Of a stretch of 7,600 bases of DNA, positions 1-5,747 are shown piece after piece (the stretch's first letter is position 1; every line of letters begins with the position of its first letter). Made by a program: the position numbers and the translations under genes. This DNA is from Aquincola sp. Its GTDB lineage: Bacteria > Pseudomonadota > Gammaproteobacteria > Burkholderiales > Burkholderiaceae_C. Below the pieces are notes generated by a model. That model did not search any database, was not told the origin of the DNA, and saw only the letters and a program-made list of their open reading frames with translations. The stretch spans positions 1 to 7,600 of the forward strand of contig JAOUIM010000166.1 of NCBI GenBank assembly GCA_029884035.1. Reading direction: 5' to 3'.

Positions 1-2820
1 CAGGCCACCAAGCCCAACAAGGGCCAGAAGATCGATCCCAGCCATCCGGCGGTGGTCAGCTACATGAGCTACCTCACGTCGCGGCACGACACCGCGCTGG
101 CGCGCGTGGGCGCGTCGAAGAAGCTGTACAGCTACGGCTATGTGTTCAACGGCTTTGCTGCGGAACTCACAGCTCGGCAGGCGCAGGATCTGGCCGCCGT
201 GCCCGGCGTGCTGGCCGTGACCAAGGACGAGGCGCGCGCGCTGGACACCTCCAGCACGCCCACCTTTCTCGGCCTCACCGGCCCCGCAGGCGTCTGGGCC
301 ACGCAGGCCAAGGGCGAGGGCGTGATCATCGGCATCGTCGATGGCGGCATCTGGCCCGAGAGCCTGAGCTTCTCCGACCGCACCGGCACCAACGGCAATG
401 CCACCAAGGACGGCAAGCTCGACTACCAGCAGATCCCGGGATGGCACGGCAAGTGCACCCCCGGCGACGCGTTCAACGCCTCGCATTGCAACCAGAAGCT
501 GATTGGTGCGCGCTACTACAACGCCGGCTGGGGCGGCAATGCCGGCATCTCGGCGCAGCTGCCCTGGGAGTTCAACTCGCCGCGCGATTTCGGCGGCCAC
601 GGCACACACACCGCCAGCACCGCGGGCGGCAACGGCAATGTCGTGCCCACCGGTGACGCCGCAGCGCTTGGGGCGATCAGCGGCATCGCGCCACGCGCGA
701 GAGTCGCCGCCTACAAGGTGTGCTGGGAGACCGGCACCGGCGGCTCCTGCTTCAACTCCGACAGCGTCGCCGCCATCGACCAGGCGGTGGCCGACGGCGT
801 AGACGTCATCAACTTCTCCATCAGCGGCTCGCGCACGAGCTTCCGCGATCCGGTCGAGATCGCTTTCCTGTTCGCGGCCGATGCCGGCATCTTCGTCGCC
901 GCCTCGGCAGGCAACAGCGGGCCAAGTTCTTCGACGGTCGCCCACCCCAGCCCCTGGCTGACGACCGTGGCCAACAGCACCCACAACCGCAACGGCCTGG
1001 GCTCGATCACCCTCGGCAATGGTGCCAACTACGTCGGTGCCTCGATGGCCAACGCGCTCGCGTCGTCGCCGATGATCGACTCCACCGCGGCCGGCCTGCC
1101 CGGTGCCGATCCGGTGCAAGTGGAGCTGTGCTACAGCACCGCCGACACCGGCGGGGCTCCGGTCTTCGATCCGGCGAAGGTGGCCGGCAAGATCGTGCTG
1201 TGCAAACGCGGCACGACAGCCCTCGTCAACAAGACCGCGGCGGTGAAGGCCGCCGGCGGCGTTGGCGCCGTGATCTACAACGACCCCGCCGGCGCCACCA
1301 CGACCTTGCCGTTGCTGCACACCGTGCCCACGGTGCATGTGGTGGCTGCCTCCGGCTTGGCGATCAAGTCCTACCTGGCCGGCACCACTTCGCCGACCGG
1401 TGCGATCGCGCAGTCGACCATCGTGCTCAACGCCGTGGCGCCGATCACGAACAGCAGCTCTTCGCGCGGTCCCTTGCTTGCCGCCAACGGCGACGTGCTC
1501 AAGCCCGATGTGATTGCCCCCGGCACCGACATCCTGGCCGCCGTTGCGCCGCCGGGCAACAGCGGGCGTGACTTCGATCTCTATACGGGAACCTCGATGT
1601 CCAGTCCGCACGTGGCTGGCCTCGCGGCGCTGTTCAAGGAGAGGTACCCGAGCTGGTCGCCGATGGCCATCAAGTCGGCGCTGATGACCACCGGCACCGA
1701 CGTGCTCGACGGCGGCACTCCAGCACCGAACACAAACCCGGTGCTGATCTTCCGCCAGGGCGCGGGCCACGTGGCCCCGGCCGCCGCCTTCAACCCCGGC
1801 ATCGTCTACGACTCGAGCTTCGCTGACTGGCTGCCCTTCATCTGCGGTGCGCAGCCGGGCGGCGGCTGCACCGGCGTGACGCCGACCGACCCGAGCAACC
1901 TGAATCAAGCTTCCATCGCCATCGGCGACATGGCCGGCCTGCAGACGGTGACGCGCAAGGTGAAGAACGTCAGCGGCGGCTCGCTCACGATCAACGCCAG
2001 CCTCACGGGCATGAGCGGCTTCACCACCACGGTGACGCCCTCGAACCTGACGCTTACCCCCGGGCAGGAGAAGTCGTTCACGGTGAGCTTCACGCGCACG
2101 ACCGCAGCGCTGAACAGCTACACCGGGGGCCAGCTCACCTGGGCCGGCGGCGGTGTCAACGCGCGCAGCCCCATCGTCGTGCGGCCTGTGGCGCTGGCGG
2201 CGCCGGCGCAGGTGTCCGGCACGGGTGGGGCGATCTCGTTCCCGGTGACGTTCGGCTACACCGGTGCGTTCAGCGCGACGGCACGTGGCCTCGTGCCGGC
2301 AGCGATCACCGCTGGTACGGTAGCCGACGATCCCACCGACAGCACCTGCTCGCTAACGTCGCCGAACGCGATTCAGATCCCGGTGGCGCTGCCGCTCGGG
2401 ACGACGTTCGCCCGCTTCTCACTGTTCGACGCCGACGTTAACCCGGGCTCGGACATCGACATGTGCGTGTTCAACAGCATCGGTACGCTGATCGGCGCGA
2501 GCGGCAGCGGCACGTCGGCCGAGGAGGTGAACCTCGGCAGCGGCACGCTGGACATCGGCGGCCAGACGGTTACGGTCGTCGTCCAGGGCTGGGGCGTTGT
2601 GGGCAGCTCGCCGTTCAAGCTGCACACGTGGACCCTCGGCGTTGCCAACGCCGGCAACATGGCAGTCGGTGCACCCGCGGCGGCGACGACCGGCGGCACA
2701 GGCACCGTGTCGCTGACTTTCAGCGGGCTTGCCGCCGGTACGAAGTACCTCGGCTCGGTGGCCTACAGCGGCGCGACCGGGATGCCGAACCCGACCATCG
2801 TGCGCGTCGACACCCCCTGA
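1..2820 (+). CDS. S8 family (subtilisin-like) serine peptidase with PA insert, 5'-truncated by the window edge
   Basis: This is a secreted endopeptidase of the subtilase family. The frame is open from base 1, so start and signal peptide lie upstream; 939 residues are visible (numbered here from the first codon). Residues 1 to about 95 look like an I9 propeptide ending in TPTFLGL. The catalytic domain follows: Asp114 in GIVDGGIWPES (codon 340-342), His200 in GGHGTHTAS (598-600), oxyanion Asn305 in ASAGNSGP (913-915) and Ser532 in GTSMSSPHVAG (1594-1596), all intact. A PA domain (about 365-470; VAGKIVLCKRG, GAVIYNDP) is inserted between Asn and Ser, as in plant cucumisin-type and related bacterial subtilases. 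A fibronectin-like domain (about 637-725, LTLTPGQEKSFTVSF) and a beta-rich, PPC-like C-terminal domain (about 735-880) complete it. Paired Cys residues fit an extracytoplasmic protein. It ends in TGA before a strong terminator. Family assignment is firm; the substrate is unknown. Confidence 0.95.
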   Translation, partial: QATKPNKGQKIDPSHPAVVSYMSYLTSRHDTALARVGASKKLYSYGYVFNGFAAELTARQAQDLAAVPGVLAVTKDEARALDTSSTPTFLGLTGPAGVWATQAKGEGVIIGIVDGGIWPESLSFSDRTGTNGNATKDGKLDYQQIPGWHGKCTPGDAFNASHCNQKLIGARYYNAGWGGNAGISAQLPWEFNSPRDFGGHGTHTASTAGGNGNVVPTGDAAALGAISGIAPRARVAAYKVCWETGTGGSCFNSDSVAAIDQAVADGVDVINFSISGSRTSFRDPVEIAFLFAADAGIFVAASAGNSGPSSSTVAHPSPWLTTVANSTHNRNGLGSITLGNGANYVGASMANALASSPMIDSTAAGLPGADPVQVELCYSTADTGGAPVFDPAKVAGKIVLCKRGTTALVNKTAAVKAAGGVGAVIYNDPAGATTTLPLLHTVPTVHVVAASGLAIKSYLAGTTSPTGAIAQSTIVLNAVAPITNSSSSRGPLLAANGDVLKPDVIAPGTDILAAVAPPGNSGRDFDLYTGTSMSSPHVAGLAALFKERYPSWSPMAIKSALMTTGTDVLDGGTPAPNTNPVLIFRQGAGHVAPAAAFNPGIVYDSSFADWLPFICGAQPGGGCTGVTPTDPSNLNQASIAIGDMAGLQTVTRKVKNVSGGSLTINASLTGMSGFTTTVTPSNLTLTPGQEKSFTVSFTRTTAALNSYTGGQLTWAGGGVNARSPIVVRPVALAAPAQVSGTGGAISFPVTFGYTGAFSATARGLVPAAITAGTVADDPTDSTCSLTSPNAIQIPVALPLGTTFARFSLFDADVNPGSDIDMCVFNSIGTLIGASGSGTSAEEVNLGSGTLDIGGQTVTVVVQGWGVVGSSPFKLHTWTLGVANAGNMAVGAPAAATTGGTGTVSLTFSGLAAGTKYLGSVAYSGATGMPNPTIVRVDTP

Positions 2821-2837
2821 GCCACATGCCGCGTCGC

Positions 2838-2855
2838 CCGGGCTTCGAGGCCCGG
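2838..2855 (+). repeat. Small inverted repeat after the protease gene
   Basis: A 6-bp perfect GC stem (ccgggc / gcccgg) with the 6-nt loop ttcgag lies 17 bases after the protease stop. No T-run follows, so it is not a terminator by itself. It could protect the mRNA 3' end or merely be a chance pairing in GC-rich sequence. Confidence 0.35.
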
Positions 2856-2865
2856 TCGACGCGCG

Positions 2866-2907
2866 AAGGCCCCGCCCAGGCAACTGCTGGAGCGGGGCTT
2901 TGTTTTT
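2866..2907 (+). terminator. Rho-independent terminator of the S8 protease gene
   Basis: The arm aaggccccgc (2866-2875) pairs with gcggggcttt (2892-2901) over 10 bp including one G-U. The intervening 16 nt can add a ccag/ctgg helix. The run tttgttttt (2899-2907) follows directly. This is a textbook intrinsic terminator on the + strand. It separates the protease from argJ, so argJ probably needs its own promoter. Confidence 0.85.
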
Positions 2908-2915
2908 CCTACACT
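2887..2915 (+). promoter_or_regulatory. Possible argJ promoter overlapping the terminator T-run
   Basis: TACACT at 2910-2915 is a reasonable -10 element, placing transcription start near 2922 and leaving a leader of about 22 nt before argJ. The -35 position (ctggag, 2887-2892, 17-bp spacing) is a poor match. The call rests mainly on need: a strong terminator lies immediately upstream and no other candidate is visible in the 36 bases between it and argJ. Confidence 0.25.
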
Positions 2916-2943
2916 CGCCGATTCGACAATCAGGCGAAGCCCC

Positions 2944-4173
2944 ATGCCAGTCAACCTCACTGCCCCCGATGCAGGTGCGCTGCATCTCGTTGCTGGCCTG
3001 CGCATCGGCACCGCGATGGCCGGCGTGCGCAAGGCCAATCGAAAAGACCTGGTCGTGTTTGCCCTCGACGAAGGTGCGTCGGTCGCTGGTGTGTTCACCC
3101 GCAACCGTTTCTGCGCGGCCCCGGTCCAACTGTGCCGCGAGCACCTGGCCGGCGGCCGCGGCATCCGCGCGCTGGTGATCAACACCGGCAATGCCAACGC
3201 TGGCACCGGCGCCGATGGCCTGCGACGCGCACGTCAGACTTGTGACGCGCTGGCGCGGCACCTGGGCGTCACGCCTGATCAGGTGCTGCCGTTTTCCACC
3301 GGCGTGATCATGGAAACGCTGCCGGTCGAGCGCATCGTCGCTGGCCTGCCGGCGGCGTTGGCTGACCTGGCGCCCGACCACTGGCTCGAAGCGGCCGAGG
3401 GCATCATGACCACCGACACGGTGCCCAAGGCGGCCTCGGCGCGGGTAGCCATCGGCGGGCGCACCGTCACGGTGACCGGCATCGCCAAGGGCGCCGGGAT
3501 GATCCGGCCGAACATGGCAACGATGCTCGGCTTCGTGGCCACCGACGCGGTCATCGACAAGCCGCTGATGCAGGGGCTGGTGCGCGAGGCGGCCGACCGG
3601 AGTTTCAACCGCATCACGATCGACGGCGACACCAGCACCAACGACAGCTTCGTGCTGATCGCCACCGGCAAGGCAGGCCACGCACCGATCACGCAACTCG
3701 AGTCGCCCGAAGGCGCGCTGTTGCGCGAGGCGATCTTCGACGTGTCGCGCCGGTTGGCGCAAGCCATCGTTCGCGATGGTGAGGGTGCCACCAAGTTCAT
3801 CACCGTGCGCGTCGACGGTGGCCGGACGAAGGAGGAGTGCCGGCTCGCGGCCTACGCGATCGCGCACTCGCCGCTCGTCAAGACGGCCTTCTTCGCCAGC
3901 GACCCCAACCTCGGGCGGATCCTCGCGGCGGTTGGCTACGCGGGTATCGACGATCTGGACCAGGAACTCATCGATCTCTTCCTCGACGACGTGCATGTCG
4001 TCGTCCACGGTGGCCGCCACCCGGCCTACCAGGAGGCGGACGGCCAACGCGTGATGAAGCAAGCGGAGATCACGATCCGCGTCGACCTGCATCGCGGGCC
4101 CGCGCATGCGACCGTGTGGACCTGCGACCTGTCGCACGATTACGTCAGCATCAACGCCGACTATCGAAGTTAG
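2944..4173 (+). CDS. argJ: Bifunctional glutamate N-acetyltransferase / ornithine acetyltransferase
   Basis: ArgJ moves the acetyl group from N-acetylornithine to glutamate, and in bifunctional forms also uses acetyl-CoA. This lets arginine biosynthesis run as an acetyl-recycling cycle in the cytoplasm. The 409-residue protein has the usual family length. Visible hallmarks are NTGNANAGTG (80-89), oxyanion-hole Thr119-Gly120 in FSTGVI, the autoprocessing site KGAGMIRPNMAT (Lys182 to Thr193), DGDTSTND (227-234) and the C-terminal DYVSINADY. By family knowledge the chain self-cleaves between Ala192 and Thr193, and Thr193 becomes the N-terminal nucleophile of the beta subunit. The ATG at 2944 has agg at 2932-2934, nine bases upstream. 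Whether this copy is bifunctional or only an ornithine acetyltransferase cannot be told from sequence alone. No neighbouring gene here belongs to arginine synthesis. No frameshift is seen. Confidence 0.97.
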   Translation: MPVNLTAPDAGALHLVAGLRIGTAMAGVRKANRKDLVVFALDEGASVAGVFTRNRFCAAPVQLCREHLAGGRGIRALVINTGNANAGTGADGLRRARQTCDALARHLGVTPDQVLPFSTGVIMETLPVERIVAGLPAALADLAPDHWLEAAEGIMTTDTVPKAASARVAIGGRTVTVTGIAKGAGMIRPNMATMLGFVATDAVIDKPLMQGLVREAADRSFNRITIDGDTSTNDSFVLIATGKAGHAPITQLESPEGALLREAIFDVSRRLAQAIVRDGEGATKFITVRVDGGRTKEECRLAAYAIAHSPLVKTAFFASDPNLGRILAAVGYAGIDDLDQELIDLFLDDVHVVVHGGRHPAYQEADGQRVMKQAEITIRVDLHRGPAHATVWTCDLSHDYVSINADYRS

Positions 4174-4175
4174 GG

Positions 4176-4205
4176 TTGCGCGGCGCGGACGGGCGCTGAT
4201 AGCAT
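4176..4205 (+). promoter_or_regulatory. Extended -10 promoter candidate for the leader/exporter transcript
   Basis: TTGCGC (4176-4181) is followed, after 18 bases, by TAGCAT (4200-4205) preceded by TG at 4197-4198, forming an extended -10 (TGaTAGCAT). Transcription would start near 4212, just before the Shine-Dalgarno of the small leader ORF. It sits immediately after the argJ stop and is the only good promoter-like sequence in the gap. It was found by eye and needs a start-site map. Confidence 0.45.
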
Positions 4206-4233
4206 GGCGCCCAATTCCTGCGAGGCCCCAACG

Positions 4234-4305
4234 ATGACCACCCACGACATCCCGAACCGACGCCGCCCAGGCGCGTTCGCCGTGGGTGCGTGCGCCATCC
4301 GCTAG
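4234..4305 (+). CDS. Putative 23-residue leader peptide (Arg-rich)
   Basis: The ORF starts ATG at 4234, eight bases after the Shine-Dalgarno gagg (4222-4225), and ends at TAG 4303-4305. The peptide begins MTTHDIPNRRRPG and ends ACAIR. It has three consecutive Arg codons (cga cgc cgc, residues 9-11) followed by Pro, and a fourth Arg as the last residue. It is too short to be an enzyme or to have a recognisable domain. Its place between a promoter-like sequence and a terminator-like hairpin, just before a transporter gene, suggests a regulatory leader peptide. It lacks the Trp, His, Leu/Ile/Val or Phe runs of classical amino-acid attenuators. It could also be a chance ORF. Confidence 0.45.
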   Translation: MTTHDIPNRRRPGAFAVGACAIR

Positions 4306-4324
4306 TTCCTCGCATCAGTCGCAT

Positions 4325-4371
4325 CACACCGGGCCTGCGCTGAGCGATCGGCGCCAGGCCCGTGCTGTTTT
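4325..4371 (+). terminator. Hairpin with short T-run before the exporter gene (attenuator or argJ terminator)
   Basis: CGGGCCTG (4330-4337) pairs perfectly with CAGGCCCG (4355-4362). The stem can be lengthened by CA/TG pairs across a one-base bulge on the left arm. The inner 17 bases may add a small GC helix. After gtgctg comes tttt (4368-4371), a short and displaced T-run, so termination may be only partial. It lies 189 bases beyond argJ and 15 bases before the exporter ATG. That fits either a distal argJ terminator or, together with the leader ORF, a conditional terminator. Confidence 0.5.
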
Positions 4372-4385
4372 CGACCTTCCTTGTC

Positions 4386-5747
4386 ATGACCCGTCTTGTT
4401 CTGCCTTTGCAATGGTGGGCCGCGCTGCGGCAGCGCTTCGCGCTGTCCGCCGACGACCTCCTTCGCGACGCGGCATACCGGCGTCTGTGGACCTCGATCA
4501 TGATCAGCTCGCTTGGCGGCCAGGTGACGATGCTCGCGCTGCCGCTGACAGCCGTGGTGCTGCTGCACGCCAGCCCCACGCAGATGGGTTTTCTCGTGGC
4601 ATGCGAGATCGCGCCCTTCGTGCTGCTGTCGCTGCCCTCGGGCGTATGGCTCGATCGCGTGCGCAAGCTGCCGGTGTACATCGGCGGCGAAGCGAGCCTG
4701 GCCGTCATCGTGGCTAGCGTGCCGGCGGCCTACTACCTGGGCTGGCTCACGATGCCCTGGATGTACGTCGTGGCCTTCGTGATGGGCTGCGTCTACGTGG
4801 TCGCCGGTTCGGCCGCGCAGATCGTGCTCACCCAGGTCGTGCCGCGCGAGCGCCTGGTGGAGGCGCATGCGCGCAACGCGCTCGCCAGCTCGGGCGCGGA
4901 GGTGGCCGGGCCGGGCTTCGCCGGCGCGCTGATCAAGGCGGTGGGCGCGCCGGTGGCGCTGCTCGTCGACGCCGTCATGCTCGCCGGTTCGGTGGCGATC
5001 CTGCGCCGTGTGAAGGTCCAGGAGGCCAGGCCGAGCCGGCAGGCGGACGAGGCGCACTTCTGGCGCGACCTGAAGGCGGGGCTGCGTTTCGTGCGGGGCA
5101 CGCCGCTGTTGGTTGCGATGGCCACCGTCGTGGGGCTGTGGCAGATGTGCCATCACGCGGCAATCGTGGTCCAGATCCTCTTTGCCACACGCACGTTGGG
5201 CCTGTCGGAATCGCAAATTGGCCTGGCGTTCGTCGGCCTGGGCCTGGGTACCGTGGCCGCGAGCACGCTGGGTCACCGGATCTCGTCGCGCCTCGGTCCT
5301 GGGCCTTGCCTCTTGCTGGGCACGGCAGTCTGCGGGCTTGGCTGGGCGCTGCTCGCCGTGGCGCCGGCAAACGCGCTCGGGCAGGCGATGTTCTCTCTGA
5401 TGCTGGTGCTGTTCGGCTTCGGTGCGGTGCTCATCTTCATCAACTTCCTGTCGTTGCGCCAGGCCGTCACGCCCACGCCGCTGCTCGGCCGCATGACGAG
5501 CACGATGCGCTGGTTGATCCTGTTGCCTGCAGGCCCCGGCGCGCTCATCGGCGGCTGGCTCGGCGAGCATGTCGACTTGCGCGCATCGCTCGCCTTCGCG
5601 GGCTTCGGCGCGATGGTCGTGTCGCTGATGGCATGGCGCCACCCGTTGCTGCGCGGCGTACGCGCTTTGCCGAAGCCCGAGGCGAGCGACGATGCCCTGG
5701 GTGCCGAGGCGGTGGTTGCCGTGCCGCCGGCCGCGGCCGGCGCCTAG
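4386..5747 (+). CDS. MFS transporter, probably a DHA3-type (MefA/EntS-like) efflux protein
   Basis: This 453-residue inner-membrane protein has hydrophobic segments spread over its whole length, consistent with 12 transmembrane helices in two halves of six. The loop between helices 2 and 3 carries a motif-A-like GVWLDRVRK (residues 86-94). The opening LLRDAAYRRLW then SSLGGQVTMLALPL, and VVPRERLVEAHARNAL with SGAEVAGPGFAGALI after helix 4, are typical of the branch that includes macrolide and siderophore exporters. Such proteins use the proton gradient to expel small molecules; the substrate here is unknown. I chose ATG 4386 although no clear Shine-Dalgarno precedes it. A GTG at 4362 would add eight residues but falls in the right arm of the preceding hairpin. 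The stop overlaps that of the convergent ugpQ. The upstream leader may regulate it. Confidence 0.85.
   Translation: MTRLVLPLQWWAALRQRFALSADDLLRDAAYRRLWTSIMISSLGGQVTMLALPLTAVVLLHASPTQMGFLVACEIAPFVLLSLPSGVWLDRVRKLPVYIGGEASLAVIVASVPAAYYLGWLTMPWMYVVAFVMGCVYVVAGSAAQIVLTQVVPRERLVEAHARNALASSGAEVAGPGFAGALIKAVGAPVALLVDAVMLAGSVAILRRVKVQEARPSRQADEAHFWRDLKAGLRFVRGTPLLVAMATVVGLWQMCHHAAIVVQILFATRTLGLSESQIGLAFVGLGLGTVAASTLGHRISSRLGPGPCLLLGTAVCGLGWALLAVAPANALGQAMFSLMLVLFGFGAVLIFINFLSLRQAVTPTPLLGRMTSTMRWLILLPAGPGALIGGWLGEHVDLRASLAFAGFGAMVVSLMAWRHPLLRGVRALPKPEASDDALGAEAVVAVPPAAAGA
5725..5742. repeat. 18-nt perfect palindrome at the convergent gene ends
   Basis: A perfect palindrome with arms cgccggccg / cggccggcg lies inside the last codons of the exporter (Pro-Pro-Ala-Ala-Ala-Gly region), two bases before the start of the shared CTAG stop. 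As RNA it can fold to a 7-bp all-GC stem with a cgcg loop in transcripts from either strand. No T-run follows on either side. It may stall polymerase or shield both 3' ends, or be a by-product of GC-rich Ala/Pro codons. Confidence 0.4.

Larger units (their letters stand above)
4212..4385 (+). promoter_or_regulatory. Candidate attenuator leader RNA upstream of the MFS exporter
   Basis: This 174-base leader lies between the putative transcription start and the exporter ATG. It carries a Shine-Dalgarno gagg (4222-4225), a 23-codon ORF (4234-4305) and a hairpin with a T-run (4325-4371). Mutually exclusive pairings can be drawn: CACCCACG (4239-4246) with CGTGGGTG (4281-4288), a perfect 8-bp helix; 4285-4294 with 4320-4330, about 9 bp with one mismatch and one bulge; and 4268-4275 with the left arm of the terminator, 7 of 8. 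The architecture matches translation-coupled attenuation, but in GC-rich RNA some of these pairings may be chance. No known riboswitch class is recognised. Confidence 0.4.

Noticed and set aside
720..1571. A 283-codon + frame inside the protease gene
   Set aside because: It runs in another frame through the catalytic and PA domains, whose own frame has all catalytic residues. The alternative translation is almost only Arg, Gly, Gln and His.
2838..2855. The first hairpin after the protease as a second terminator
   Set aside because: No T-run follows, and a much better terminator stands at 2866-2907.
2916..2935. A possible ArgR operator before argJ (attcgacaat region)
   Set aside because: It shows only half-site similarity and no convincing inverted ARG-box pair.
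2419..4245. A 608-codon open frame on the minus strand opposite argJ
   Set aside because: It lies antisense to a complete, motif-verified argJ and to the protease end. Its translation is Arg/His/Asp-rich with no domain or hydrophobic pattern, which is the usual shadow in GC-rich DNA.
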